The notes under the pieces: generated by a model
What the model was told of the DNA's origin: nothing
The model's input: only the letters and a program-made list of their open reading frames with translations
The model's database searches: none
Part shown: positions 27,746-40,354 of the stretch, in pieces
Layout: each line of letters opens with the position of its first letter
Position numbering within the stretch: position 1 is the first letter of the stretch
Made by a program: the position numbers and the translations under genes
Source: Homalodisca vitripennis
Lineage: Eukaryota; Arthropoda; Insecta; Hemiptera; Cicadellidae
Reading direction: 5' to 3'
NCBI RefSeq assembly: GCF_021130785.1
Contig: NC_060207.1
Coordinates: forward strand, 103,466,001-103,530,000
DNA: 64,000 nucleotides

Positions 27746-29558
27746 GCAAGCGTCTCTACAGTATGCTGGATGGATGATAAGTTTGTCGAAAACATTAGGC
27801 CGCCGTACACGGAAGTTGATAATGAATTAGTAGTATACAAAATGTACATATCACATATAAATATATATGTATAAATGATTGGGTGTGTAAAGCCTCACTA
27901 TAATGTTTACTTTGACATTGTAAATGTGGTATACACTTGTTTTTATCACCTCACGTGAAACACCCTGTATAAACCAATGAGTTCGGTGAGTTCAAAGAAA
28001 CATTGTTATGTTATTAGTCTATTAGAACCATACGTAATATGAGAGAGCTGCATACTGATTGCAGTGTTTGATAATTATAGGATTTGTCAGTTAGCTAATA
28101 ATATTTCCTAGCTACTTGCCTGTGGTGAGTTTAGCTTTAACTAATACACTATAATTATATGTTTTGATAGTAACGGACTGGCCTAGTGTACACCAGTTCA
28201 GGAAAAGATGTAGTCATACCCATACATACGAACTTAAGCAACAAATTGGATAAGGGAATAGTAAAAGTTTGCCAAGTTCTACACAATTGAACTGTATATT
28301 GTACGAACACCTTATTCAGTATTACTATATAAGATGTTTTAAACATTATGGACATGATTGTTAAAGGTAGTGTATATAAATCTAATTGACAAATCGTAAA
28401 ATATTATAATGGGATCCTTTAAGGATTTTAAGTTAGAAACATAATAGTAGTCAAAATTGTCAAAGGTCTGAGGGGTGGTTTAGGATTGTGGCAACTAGGA
28501 AAATCAAGTCAGGGTTAATGGAAGTAACTGTTTGTTATATGCCATTAGAAGGAAGACATCCAAAAGAATAACAAAATATATTTCAGAATAAAAGTTCGTC
28601 TAGTTTAAGAATGATTTTTTAAATTATAATTTCTTAAAATTTGTTAACCCCGTATGACACTAAAACGTGTGTTTACTTTTTTGAATGTTAATATTACGTC
28701 TGAAGATTCGATACCAGAAGAATATAGCAGATAATAGTTCTCGAAACGTCGTGTGTCTGTCGTTAACGCCGATTGTAAATATCAGTATTACTGTCATCCT
28801 TACAGGAAACAGATGTTTATCCCTCACTTCTCTTTTTAAAAGTGGTTACTTTGTATGCAATAGGGGGGAAATTTATTAAAATTTGATCTTCACCACATGA
28901 AATTTTAATACTATCACTGTTTTTGTATAGTTTTGTTAGTTGTTTCTTCCAATATCACATTTAACAGTATTTTTATGTTCCCTAATTGATGTTTAGAACG
29001 AATGTAAGCAAGCTGTGTAGTATTATTACTATGTAAGGTAGGTTGATCCTTAAACGGGTAGTAGTTACTAATTGGTACTATTGATGATAATTATACTTGT
29101 GTACAATAATTATAATATTGGTCAGGATATATTACAGTGAATTTTAACTATTTAGCTAATAATCTAATGTATAGATTAATTGATAATGCTGAGCTTCAAG
29201 GTTATTCTCGCAAACCCTCTTACCATTCTTCCGGTGTCTCTTCCGGCGAACGGCAACAACTCATTAGCCTGCGTAAGAATCTCCTCAAATGTGACAAATA
29301 TATAAATATTAGAAGATCCGAAATGTAATCTGTCAAATTATTGTCTCATATAAAAAATCACAATATTGTTGTTCTGCTTGGATTCAAAATCTACTACAAT
29401 TTTGAGATTTGATGTTTTGGAAAGATGTGCTGTAAAACTCGAAAACTATATAAGATTGACCTAACACTTGTATGTATCTAACTAAATCATATCAGAACCA
29501 CCTCTAGCAATACAAAAATTCCGAACGTGTGAGGCAAAAATCGAGACAGCCTAGACAA

Positions 29559-30555
29559 GGTGTAGTGTGGATCGGGTGCTAAGTAACTGGCTCAATGTTG
29601 GACAAAGAGGCAGCCCAGTCAAGAGAGTATTGGTTACTACATGAACCGTGTGATCCGTGTTCTGTGCGGCCGTGTTTTCTTTGAAACGGTTGAAAGTGTG
29701 GCAGAGCAAAGCGAGCCGGTGTAGTGTGGATCGGGTGCCAAGTAACTGGCTCAATGTTGGGCAAAGAGGCAGCCCAGTCAAGAGAGTATTGGTTACTACA
29801 TGAACCGTGTGATCCGTGTTCTGTGCGGCCGTGTTTTCTTTGAAACGGTTGAAAGCGTGACAGAGGAAAGCGAGCCGGTGTAGTGCGGATCGGGTGCCAA
29901 GTAACTGGCTCAATGTTGGGCAAAGAGGCAGCCCAGTCAAGAGAGTATTGGTTACTACATGAACCGTGTGATCCGTGTTCTGTGCGGCCGTGTTTTCTTT
30001 GAAAAGGTTGAAAGCGTGACAGAGGAAAGCGAGCCGGTGTAGTGCGGATCGGGTGCCAAGTAACTGGCTCAATGTTGGGCAAAGAGGCAACCCAGTCAAG
30101 AGAGTATTGGTTACTACATGAACCGTGTGATCCGTGTTCTGTGCGGCCGTGTTTTCTTTGAAACGGTTGAAAGCGTGACAGAGGAAAGCGAGCCGGTGTA
30201 GTGCGGATCGGGTGCCAAGTAACTGGCTCAATGTTGGGCAAAGAGGCAGCCCAGTCAAGAGAGTATTGGTTACTACATGAACCGTGTGATCCGTGTTCTG
30301 TGCGGCCGTGTTTTCTTTGAAACGGTTGAAAGCGTGACAGAGGAAAGCGAGCCGGTGTAGTGCGGATCGGGTGCCAAGTAACTGGCTCAATGTTGGGCAA
30401 AGAGGCAGCCCAGTCAAGAGAGTATTGGTTACTACATGAACCGTGTGATCTGTGTTCTGTGCGGCCGTGTTTTCTTTGAAACGGCTGAAAGCGTGGCAGA
30501 GCAAAGCGAGCCGGTGTAGTGTGGATCGGGTGCCAAGTAACTGGCTCAATGTTGG
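29559..30555. repeat. 159-bp tandem array, about 6.3 copies
   Basis: CAATGTTGG recurs every 159 bp at 29593, 29752, 29911, 30070, 30229, 30388 and 30547. Since 159 is a multiple of three and the unit lacks stops, two minus-strand frames stay open (361 and 273 codons, a 53-residue repeat such as PTLSQLLGTRSALHRLAF). Most unit differences change the amino acid (A/T, N/S, F/L, S/A), so I see no sign of protein-level selection and call it a minisatellite. Confidence 0.93.
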
Positions 30556-30960
30556 TGAGTAAGGGGAGGGGGAGCGCAAACTGGCCTTTGTCTGGGGTGG
30601 GCCGCGCTCATGTGGAAAACCCCTCCCCCGCCCCATGGCTCTTGCCTGGCAATTTAAACTCCTTCACAGTTCACCCCTCAAGTATTTAACAACACACTTT
30701 AACTGCGTGATGTGAAAGTTTAAAACGATACTGCGTGCGAGTGACGGCCTCATAGGAACCGAGAAGGGCGCACACTTGGACCGCACTTCGCATGAAAGGC
30801 AGCTTAAATTTTCCAAATGAAGAGAATGTAGGCTTTTAGTATCATTTTTGCTACTGTCCGTAGACAAATTTAGGTGCGAAATGTTAAAATATAGAGATAT
30901 ACTTGTCTGAGATGGGCGATACTGATAGAAAGCGCGTAGGCTATAACCCAACGTAAACCA
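30556..30960. promoter_or_regulatory. GC-richer flank of the 159-bp array
   Basis: Begins GGTGAGTAAGGGGAGGGGGA and contains GGGTGGGCCGCGCTCATG and CCCCTCCCCCGCCCC. The minus-strand frame at 30664-30951 has no recognisable domain. Function unknown. Confidence 0.22.
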
Positions 30961-32129
30961 TCAATAGCTTGAGGGCAAATTCATGAACACATTTCTTTGA
31001 TATTATACAATATATTTTAAAATACTTCAGTACGTACTGGGTAAAATTTAATACTAAACGTATTACATAAACATAATTCTTTAATTTTCTGAACATTTCC
31101 AGAAGTGACTTGATAATTAAACTCAAAGAAATTCAGAAAATAATTATAATTATTATTACTTTAAAAGTTTGCATTTAAAAACCTTCACTAATGAGTGACT
31201 CAAAGCGAAGTAATGTTAATTCATAATTGCTTAGCTATTAATGATTTGAATTTGAACTTGTCTTTCAACGATATGTGAAACCTTATACAGTTCTAGGCCT
31301 TTAATAATTTTAGTCGTAAACTTATGGCGGGTATCTCATTATAAAATATATAATACTCAATCAATTTTTAAATCTTATTAATATAAGAGTTTTCAGAATA
31401 ACCAATACAAAAAAAAAAAATACAAAAAATGGAACGATGCTTATTAAGTTTATTTTAAAAATTAAGTATCTCATTTAATAAGATGAGTGTAAAAGTATTC
31501 GATGATGAACACTTATATCATGGTCTAAACCCAAAATGACCGCCAATACAGCTAACTCAAATGTACATAATTGAACCGTACAATTTATTTTCTTGAATTT
31601 TCAAATATACGAGATACAACGATTAAGATAGTTTGAGATTGTTAAACAACTTTTTGTAGTAAACTGATGAAGTACATGTGGGATCCCATTTGAACCACCT
31701 CACATTCATATTCATGTTGTGCTGGTTGCACCTGCATATATTTTGGAAGGCAATGAGAAGACAGCTGCGAAATTGCGTTTTAAACCTTTTCAGGCGCAAT
31801 ACAACTGGCCACTGTGAATGACAACTATTCTGAATGTTTCACTACATCACGAACACCACACAATGATATTGTATTAATTAACAGTGCGACATTATGCTCT
31901 AATTTTAAAGTTGATTCCAACGTGATAAAAGTTTTCTTTTTAAAAACGATGAATATTGTCATATATTGTTGATTTGTTATTTTTGCTTAACCTTATGTTT
32001 ATATTTTATCACCTGCAGAAGTGGACATGTGTTTAACATATTTGGATTTAAGATCAGTCCACAGCAAGACAGAACTATTTCAAGAATTTAATTCTGTTAG
32101 CAACATTTTGATGCTGCGTGAACCAGATA

Positions 32130-32810
32130 ATGTCAGTTACGACATTGGCCGCGTTGGACATTTGACGAGGATCAGAGATCCCAAAACTACACGAACCAGT
32201 GAGAGAGAACAGATTCACGGACCAAGGGTGCGAAAGGAGATACAACATTTAGTAATTGCCTTTTCAGACCGCAGTGTGGCTTGTGAGACGAGAGATATTG
32301 ACAAAGCCAACGAACGCACCGGAGCGGCAACACGTCTGTGGATGACTTCAAACAGCAAATTGAGTTGGTATTCGTGTTCAAAGTGAAGAACAATCGCTGG
32401 CGGGCGGACAATGTGTGTGTGGGGAGGTGTCAAGACGGGGTGGTGATAAGGCCGGCGGCCACGCTGTGATAACAGGCTGCAGAGATTGTGAGAGAGGCTG
32501 ACAAGCTGTACGCCTGGCCGCCTCTCTTTGGCTATCTGCTGTTTAATTACATCCACTCAACCACAAAGCGCGTTCTGGCGTCTCTTTGCTGTAACATCTC
32601 TAGGCCGCCGCGCCGCGCGATGTTTGTGCGGACCCCGCGGCGCTGCTCGCTTTCACAAAGCAGTAATTGACTTCGAATAACTTTCCTGCAGCGCTTTTCA
32701 CTCCGCTTTTCACACCGAGTTGGGACGGACAGTAATGGAAAGAGTTTGGAGCATTGTTTAGTTCTGCTCCACAACAAACCGTTTCTGTCCGCCCGTTGTG
32801 TTTCCAAACT
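32130..32810. promoter_or_regulatory. Largest CpG-containing island in the window
   Basis: GC-rich, CpG-containing DNA with GGCCGCCGCGCCGCGCGATG and ACCCCGCGGCGCTGCTCGC. Open frames occur on both strands (32021-32386 plus; 32215-32556 and 32547-32807 minus). They overlap and none has a domain I know. The plus frame follows an acceptor-like TTTTATCACCTGCAG at 32014. I favour an enhancer or unannotated promoter over a protein. Confidence 0.35.
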
Positions 32811-33269
32811 TTTTAAAACTGTAAAACCTGTTCAATATAAAACTAAAAGAAGAAAATAAAATAAAAGTTTCACATAACATGTTTCATCTACCGTTGGGCT
32901 AGTAGTTTTTTTAACTTTATGGGTTATAAAGTTTTACAATTTAAATGGTACGCAGTATTCTTCAACAATAAATTAATTATCTTAAATTTTGTATTTATGG
33001 ATCATATATGATGGTGGTTATATTTATTTATAAAAATAAAGGCAAAAGCGTACCTACGTTACTTGACGATAAATTATAAGATTAATTGAAATTTATATCC
33101 ATTCTTTAGATGAAGTTTCTATTTTAAAAACTATAAACACACCATTCATACAGTTGTATACATTATTACGATGTTCAATAATACACACACATTACATATA
33201 TAAAATACTAGCTACTTGCACAGTAGCTTTCCTTATTCTCACTTTCGATATTCTAATCAATGTTGCTGG

Positions 33270-33460
33270 TTATCAGGCTCGTACACAAACCGGTTTTCTA
33301 CAATGTTACCGGGCCCAGGCCCTCAGGATGCCCGAACCGACCCTTGCCACACATCCCTTTGAAGAGACCGTGTCGATGGGGCGTTACGAGGCCCGGCCGA
33401 ATATCTTTTCCGAGACCGGCCAAAGCTGAGTACGGCCCTGCTGATTATACGAACGTATAA
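33270..33460 (+). repeat. GC-rich block, possible transposon fragment
   Basis: Runs from CAGGCTCGTACACAAACCGG to CGAGACCGGCCAAAGCTGAG with sharp edges against AT-rich DNA. Two overlapping plus frames (GPRPSGCPNRPLPHIPL; ALRMPEPTLATHPF) show no domain. It may be a repeat fragment or a regulatory block. Confidence 0.25.
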
Positions 33461-33860
33461 AAACAAAATATAGGACAATGTAACCATTCGCCCACTCCTA
33501 ATTATTATTGTGACTCAGAAACTCTCTAAGAATAGGCATACGTACACAAGTGATATATGCTGACAATACGGTTAAAAGCGTTGATGTTTAAAGTTTGAAA
33601 CATGAGCAAACCCAGAACTATAATAATCTCCCATTATTTTCCCCCATCCTACTTCCCCTCCCATTAAGGCGCGTATTGTTCCTCGTCGCTTGCATTGATG
33701 CTTGAATAGAATTGCCCTTTCAGATTTGCAATATCTGAGACCGACTCTGTGTCCCTTCAGTATTGGGGTTTTCAAGGATGCCCTGAAAACGGTTCTACAA
33801 ATGTGAAACTTTATATGTGGCCGTAAGTGTGGTTATCAATGAAACATTTTCAGTTCTGCA

Positions 33861-33884
33861 AAATAAGCTTTATAAAGCTTATTT
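33861..33884. repeat. 24-bp perfect palindrome
   Basis: AAATAAGCTTTA followed by TAAAGCTTATTT is an exact self-complement. It lies about 40 bp before the TCTGTCTGTCCG-type repeat at 33925. Function unknown. Confidence 0.7.
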
Positions 33885-33924
33885 CCAAATTATAATTTAG
33901 AATGTACGAATAAAACTTATAACT

Positions 33925-34140
33925 ATTGGCTGAGCGTTAGCAAATCCTATAGCTAATGCGGCTGGAAAAATGCACTTCTGTCTGTCCGTCCGCACGATAT
34001 CTCGAGAATTATATTATTATTTAATTTATATATGAAACATCCCCGAGTTTGATAATGATGCATGCCACTCCAAGGGATTTTTCTGTGCGTTAGCGAACAT
34101 TTTAAATTGGTCTTACGGGTACCATGTCCAAAAACAATAT
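33925..34140 (+). repeat. Interspersed repeat fragment, TCTGTCTGTCCG type
   Basis: ATGCACTTCTGTCTGTCCGT is followed by CCGCACGATATCTCGAGAA. The segment at 58040-58290 has the same order (GATGG, ATTTCTGTC, CTGTCTGTCCGTACGATATC). This motif is common in insect interspersed repeats; the class is undecided. Confidence 0.4.
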
Positions 34141-36551
34141 AATGTGAAATCTGACTTTGCTTGTAAAAATAAGAACTCGTTCAAGAATGATGGCAACGCT
34201 TAGTTCTCACAGTGTGAATAAATCTGCAAACAAACTGAGTACAATAAAATGCCATTTTTATATGTGGCATTTTTTATATTTTATAGTTAACTTAACTATC
34301 CATAGGAATTTCGAAAAAAATTTCATCTAATTCTGTAGTCTTTAAATTTTTATGAAATGTAATTTCTCTATAGACAAGAATGATTTCTTTGTAGACGCAT
34401 GTCCATGCATGGGATTAAGCTGCGCGATATTGAACTCTATTCCTCAGTAAATAAAGTTCCGGGACAAAACTATTGATATTTTTATTTACTATGAATATTT
34501 ATCAATGTTTGGGTTTAATGTTTGAATTTAGCATTAGCCAGTGATGTGTTAAAACTGCTGTTCGTCAAAGTTAAAGAGTTAACTGACAAAACCTTGTTAC
34601 AATACTGAATTAAATAAAAAAAACACAGAAGTTTTTCAAGTAGAAATGTATGTTTCTTTGTTAATCTCTATTGAATGTTTATTGAGAGTTGATAGCATCA
34701 CCAAATATTTTGAAAGCATTGCGTTTCTTGCACACGTTATAGATTCGATTAAGCTGCATTTTAGAATTATGAAGTACTTGCTCGAATATGCAAGATTGTA
34801 TGATGTAGGATATAAGGATAAAAATATCCGATTCTGTAAATACATTTTTGGCTTTGTACGAATCAAAAAGCGTCTCATTACTAAACATAGTGTAGTTTTG
34901 AAATATTCCTTTTAATTTTCCAACTAAAATTCAGAAATTCAAAATATATTCTCCTTTCTCTTCACATGTCTAAGAAATGTTTGTTAATAACATAGATATA
35001 AATTTTCATTGTAAACAGATTAAAACACGTAAAACTTATTTAAATTAGAGTAATTTTTTGTAAACCTTTCTATGATATAATTGGAGTTTCTCAGTTAATA
35101 TTCTATCTAGGAAACTCCAATAAATAATACATATCATAAATTTCAGATTTCTTAAAGCTCCAAACCTTTTTGAGTTAAACCGATGTTTAAGTTTGACAAT
35201 TTTGATATATTTCTACACTTAAAAAAATATAGCTTTCTGCTGCGACATTAGAAACAGTCTGTGGAAAAACTGATACAAAAATGGAATTTAGTTCACTTCC
35301 GTACTGCTTCTTCTTTTTTAAGCAAATTATATAAAACTATAGCAATTACTGCTCAATAAGCTTATTAAAATTTAGTTTCAAATTATTGCGCAAATGAATG
35401 ATTTTAGGTTTTACGCTGGTGGTTTTATTTAGAAATATAACAAATCTAATTAGGGAGATCTGAGAAGAAAATTGAGAAAGTTTTGTTTTAATAAATTGTG
35501 GAATATTTTAAACTCTATTATTAAAAAGAGATCTAATATATAAATTAACTCATTTAGTAAAAAATAATATCAGATTTGCAGGCGCGAACGTCTTTTATGA
35601 CGGGTATAACATACAATTCTTCTCTGAATTAGTGTTATATCACGAGGCACAACAAAAATAGGAGTGACAGGATACCGAAGTTTGTAAAAGTACATAGCAT
35701 TATTGATATTTATTATATAATACTAGTATATACTAAGTATATAAATAATAGGTCTATTATATACATTTCGCTACAACCATATATGTAGAGTTTAAAAAAA
35801 ATTGGTTACTATTTAAATGGTTGAAAGAAAACCATTTGATTAGGCTGTATCTGTATCACCAACGAGATCAGAGACTGAAATCCATAATTTTTCCGCCAAA
35901 TAGTCCGTTTTTACATGGTCGGCTGACGCTGATTTAACTTACATTTACAGATCTGCCGGTTGGTTTAAGTGTATAAAAATAAAATGTAATATTAGATAAA
36001 ATATATCATTTGATATTTTAACACTTCAGAAAACCTTCCATTTCAACCCCCGCCATGACCACTGTGACTGACGATTGTTTATTCTTTTAGGGAAACCTTT
36101 AACGAAAAAACGATTTCACTAGAAACAAGGCCTTGAGGCTACACAATGCAGATTGGCTCCTGGACAACTAGGTCTGACGCTGTGATTAAAACTAAAGAAA
36201 TAAGCATTAAAATAAGTTTCATTTTAATATAAACTACAAAACTAAACATTTTGCAACACTTTCACTAGTTACATACGATTTATTGCTAACACACTGTTCA
36301 TTGTAAAACAGCAGTAACAAAAGATCAATCACTTAAGATATTTCGGACCTGAGTTGGCCATTTCACAACGTTAAAAATTATGCGTCTTTGTACCCACGTA
36401 TCTTGTTACAAACACATTATAAACATTTGCAACAGTCTTGAAGCATCGTCTTCATAACAAATAGTGAAAACACTACAAATCCAAAACAACTTGTGTTAAC
36501 CTATACCGTTGTATGAAAAGTTAAAGAAATTAGGTAATTTAGTCAAGCATC

Positions 36552-39018
36552 GCATAGCAATATGTGGGGAAGGTTTCCAAGTTAAAATTTTTGAAATGGC
36601 TGCAGATCTATTTAATCTGTAATTAAATACTTGAAATTATGCTGAAAAGTTTGTCCAAGAAGTGTAGCGAGTCGGAGTCTCGCAGAAGCTCAGATAATGC
36701 GAGGAACGTTCAGCCCTCAGCCCTAATGTTGGCAGCGCTATCTCGCGACATAGTACCACATTGCAATATGTGGGGTAGATTTCCAAGTTAAAATTGTTGA
36801 AATGGCTGCAGATTGAATAGTGTTGTAATGAAATACTTGAAGTGATGCAGAAAAGTGTATCCAAGAAGTGTAGCGAGTCGGAGTCTCGCAGAAGCTCAGA
36901 TAATGCGAGGAACGTTCAGCCCTCAGCCCTAAAGTTGGCAGCGCTATCTCGCGACATAGTACCACATTGCAATATGTGGGGTAGATTTCCAAGTTAAAAT
37001 TGTTGAAATGGCTGCAGATTAAGTAGTGTTGTAATGAAATACTTGAAGTGATGCAGAAAAGTGTATCCAAGAAGTGTAGCGAGTCGGAGTCTCGCAGAAG
37101 CTCAGATAATGCGAGGAACGTTCAGCCCTCAGCCCTAATGTTGGCAGCGCTATCTCGCGACATAGTACCACATTGCAATATGAGGGGTAGATTTCCAAGT
37201 TAAAATTGTTGAAATGGCTGCAGATTGAATAGTGTTGTAATGAAATACTTGAAGTGATGCAGAAAAGTGTATCCAAGAAGTGTAGCGAGTCGGAGTCTCG
37301 CAGAAGCTCAGATAATGCGAGGAACGTTCAGCCCTCAGCCCTAATGTTGGCAGCGCTATCTCGCGACATAGTACCACATTGCAATATGTGGGGTAGATTT
37401 CCAAGTTAAAATTGTTGAAATGGCTGCAGATTAAGTAGTGTTGTAATGAAATACTTGAAGTGATGCAGAAAAGTGTATCCAAGAAATGTAGCGAGTCGGA
37501 GTCTCGCAGAAGCTCAGATAATGCGAGGAACGTTCAGCCCTCAGCCCTAATGTTTGGCAGCGCTATCTCGCGACATAGTACCACATTGCAATATGTGGGG
37601 TAGATTTCCAAGTTAAAATTGTTGAAATGGCTGCAGATTGAATAGTGTTGTAATGAAATACTTGAAGTGATGCAGAAAAGTGTATCCAAGAAGTGTAGCG
37701 AGTCGGAGTCTCGCAGAAGCTCAGATAATGCGAGGAACGTTCAGCCCTCAGCCCTAATGTTGGCAGCGCTATCTCGCGACATAGTACCACATTGCAATAT
37801 GTGGGGTAGATTTCCAAGTTAAAATTGTTGAAATGGCTGCAGATTGAATAGTGTTGTAATGAAATACTTGAAGTGATGCAGAAAAGTGTATCCAAGAAGT
37901 GTAGCGAGTCGGAGTCTCGCAGAAGCTCAGATAATGCGAGGAACGTTCAGCCCTCAGCTCTAATGTTGGCAGCGCTATCTCGCGACATAGTACCACATTG
38001 CAATATGAGGGGTAGATTTCCAAGTTAAAATTGTTGAAATGGCTGCAGATTGAATAGTGTTGTAATGAAATACTTGAAGTGATGCAGAAAAGTGTATCCA
38101 AGAAGTGTAGCGAGTCGGAGTCTCGCAGAAGCTCAGATAATGCGAGGAACGTTCAGCCCTCAGCCCTAATGTTGGCAGCGCTATCTCGCGACATAGTACC
38201 ACATTGCAATATGTGGGGTAGATTTCCAAGTTAAAATTGTTGAAATGGCTGCAGATTAAGTAGTGTTGTAATGAAATACTTGAAGTGATGCAGAAAAGTG
38301 TATCCAAGAAATGTAGCGAGTCGGAGTCTCGCAGAAGCTCAGATAATGCGAGGAACGTTCAGCCCTCAGCCCTAATGTTGGCAGCGCTATCTCGCGACAT
38401 AGTACCACATTGCAATATGTGGGGTAGATTTCCAAGTTAAAATTGTTGAAATGGCTGCAGATTGAATAGTGTTGTAATGAAATACTTGAAGTGATGCAGA
38501 AAAGTGTATCCAAGAAGTGTAGCGAGTCGGAGTCTCGCAGAAGCTCAGATAATGCGAGGAACGTTCAGCCCTCAGCCCTAATGTTGGCAGCGCTATCTCG
38601 CGACATAGTACCACATTGCAATATGTGGGGTAGATTTCCAAGTTAAAATTGTTGAAATGGCTGCAGATTGAATAGTGTTGTAATGAAATACTTGAAGTGA
38701 TGCAGAAAAGTGTATCCAAGAAGTGTAGCGAGTCGGAGTCTCGCAGAAGCTCAGATAATGCGAGGAACGTTCAGCCCTCAGCTCTAATGTTGGCAGCGCT
38801 ATCTCGCGATATAGTACCACATTGCAATATGTGGGGTAGATTTCCAAGTTAAAATTGTTGAAATGGCTACAGATTAAATAGTGTTGTAATGAAATACTTG
38901 AAGTGATGCAGAAAAGTGTATCCAAGAAGTGTAGCGAGTCGGAGTCTCGCAGAAGCTCAGATAATGCGAGGAACGTTCAGCCCTCAGCCCTAATGTTGGC
39001 AGCGCTATCTCGCGACAT
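36552..39018. repeat. 206-bp satellite array, about 12 monomers with a 4-mer higher order
   Basis: GTAGCG recurs at 36664, 36870, 37076, 37282, 37488, 37695, 37901, 38107, 38313, 38519, 38725 and 38931, so the period is 206 bp apart from one 207-bp unit with an extra T. Private variants repeat every four monomers: TGAGGGG (monomers 3 and 7), GATTAAGTAG followed by AAGAAATGTAG (4 and 8). The four-unit blocks starting at 37076 and 37901 are therefore copies of each other. The left edge is a diverged partial unit. The many 85-110 codon frames here are products of the repeat. Confidence 0.96.
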
Positions 39019-39150
39019 CTGCAGCGTCATAATACAAGCTCAGCTCAGCATTAAAATTAAATTCCATTTCAGCGGGAGGGTGAGGCGATATTAGCACCAT
39101 CTTGTTTGCATTGCGCGGCCGGCTACTGGATATTAGTGTCATTTCAGGCA
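39005..39150. promoter_or_regulatory. GC-rich block at the right edge of the 206-bp array
   Basis: Contains TTTCAGCGGGAGGGTGAGGC and GCATTGCGCGGCCGGCTACT next to the satellite. It lies about 0.85 kb downstream of the short-form first exon. Could hold a regulatory element; no other evidence. Confidence 0.22.
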
Positions 39151-39996
39151 CTTCCACAAATAAAATAATCGCACTGATTAAATAATTTTCATATCCTCGT
39201 TCCATTGCACAGTTTTAAAATAATATTGTTGTTATTTAAACCAAATATAATAATAAAACAATATTAATTATTACTATTGTGCCAATTATTATACGTTATT
39301 GAAAAGGATGAGGTCAGAGTCTTTAACGGACCACATTGAATTACTTAGTTTTCCATTTGGCCTTAATACATAAATCACTACTATTTTAGCTTTGAAAGTA
39401 GTAAATTTATTATTTTTCATATACGTGTGTAATGGCAGCATTAATTTTTGGAATTTCTTGTAACATTACTATATAAGTAACAGTTTTGTATCACGTTATG
39501 TTATTTTATAATTTAATAAAATATATTACAACTTTATCGTTCATATAATGACTTGTATGTTGTTTATATTTCATACATTTCATAACTAAAAATATTTCAT
39601 AATTGATTGATTTTTAAGCTGGTTTGTGTATTGATCGTTGATACCATTAATGTTAAATAGCACCTTATGAAATAGTCTATCGATTTTCATGTCCAGCTTG
39701 TGCTTGAACAGCATTAGAGTGATATCGTTGTATTAATGACTGGTTTTCTACCTGTTTAATACATTTATTAAGAGAATGTATTCCACAAATGACACGCTTT
39801 TAAGTTTTAATAACAACTATATAAACCGGCGTTACAATAAAATATGTAAAATATAAGATGCTATCTTTAAAGTAGAGTATATTCAATTGATCTCTACGAA
39901 TGACTCTAAGTCTGTATAAAGAGAGTGACACAATTAATTTCCTCTAGTATTATTATATCAAAAAAGATATGTTTGTACAAATAATGTTTTACTTAC

Positions 39997-40075
39997 ATGG
40001 GAAAGCAAGACAACTGGGACAGTTGGCTGCGAGAACAGGGTCGCAAGCTAATTTTTGACTCCAGAAAGTGTCCAT
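39997..40075 (-). CDS. Ets65A: First coding exon of the short ETS isoform
   Basis: The exon starts at ATG 40075 and ends at the consensus donor CCCAT|GTAAGT. It encodes 26 residues plus one base, beginning MDTFWSQKLACDPVLAA and rich in cysteine and hydrophobic residues. The last base T joins GC of the exon at 26424 to make a cysteine codon, so the frame is kept. An in-frame stop upstream and the absence of earlier ATGs support this start. The peptide contains no PNT domain, so the short form would be a compact FEV-like protein consisting of a short leader plus ETS domain. I do not recognise the leader peptide itself. Confidence 0.75.
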
Positions 40076-40322
40076 GGTTGATGGTAACGTTTTGCACTAT
40101 ATGCACTAAAGTTCACTATATGCTCCGCTAGACGCTCAAGACAGAACTGAGGTCTAAGTCTCCAGGAGCCCTCGAAGAAGACTTCGCCAGTTCTTGGAAC
40201 AAAAGGGTCGTAAGTTCTTGCCGGTATTGCTACTTCGGCCAGGTAGGCCGTGGCAGGGACTTTCCGTTAGTTCCTAGTTTTACAACTTAATCCTCTTAAA
40301 CAAGGAGAACCCTTTCCTGTAA
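40076..40322 (-). other. Probable 5' leader of the short ETS isoform
   Basis: Between the TATA candidate and the ATG at 40075 the minus strand contains no other ATG. It has an in-frame TAG eight codons before the start (TAG TGC AAA ... ACC ATG). The start context CAACCATGG fits the insect consensus. The segment is richer in GC than its flanks. These points support exon 39997-40075 as a true first coding exon rather than an internal exon. Confidence 0.5.
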
Positions 40323-40345
40323 TATGTCTTTTTGTGAAACCACAG

Positions 40346-40354
40346 TTTATATAG
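40346..40354 (-). promoter_or_regulatory. TATA box of the short ETS isoform promoter
   Basis: The minus strand reads CTATATAAA here, a strong TATA match about 270 bp upstream of the ATG at 40075. Transcription would be expected to start about 30 bp downstream, near 40320. In AT-rich DNA a TATA match is common by chance; position upstream of a supported first exon is what makes it credible. Confidence 0.4.

Larger units (their letters stand above)
26490..39996. other. ETS intron between the 26-kb and 40-kb exons
   Basis: This stretch is intronic in both isoforms. It contains the 137-, 159- and 206-bp arrays, GC islands at 27430, 32130 and 33270, and a repeat fragment at 33925. I see nothing definite in about 27750-29550, 30960-32000, 32820-33260, 34150-36540 and 39160-39990, which are AT-rich. 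The open frames at 34636-34915 and 28685-28879 look like chance. Confidence 0.75.

Noticed and set aside
29551..30636. 361-codon repeat protein on the minus strand
   Set aside because: Open only because the 159-bp unit has no stops; a second frame is open as well and unit differences are mostly amino acid changing.
32021..32386. 121-codon plus-strand frame
   Set aside because: No domain or family resemblance; it lies in a GC-rich block where long frames are open on both strands by composition.
36637..38925. Series of 75-110 codon minus-strand frames starting MDTLFCITSS
   Set aside because: Products of the 206-bp satellite, whose period is not a multiple of three.
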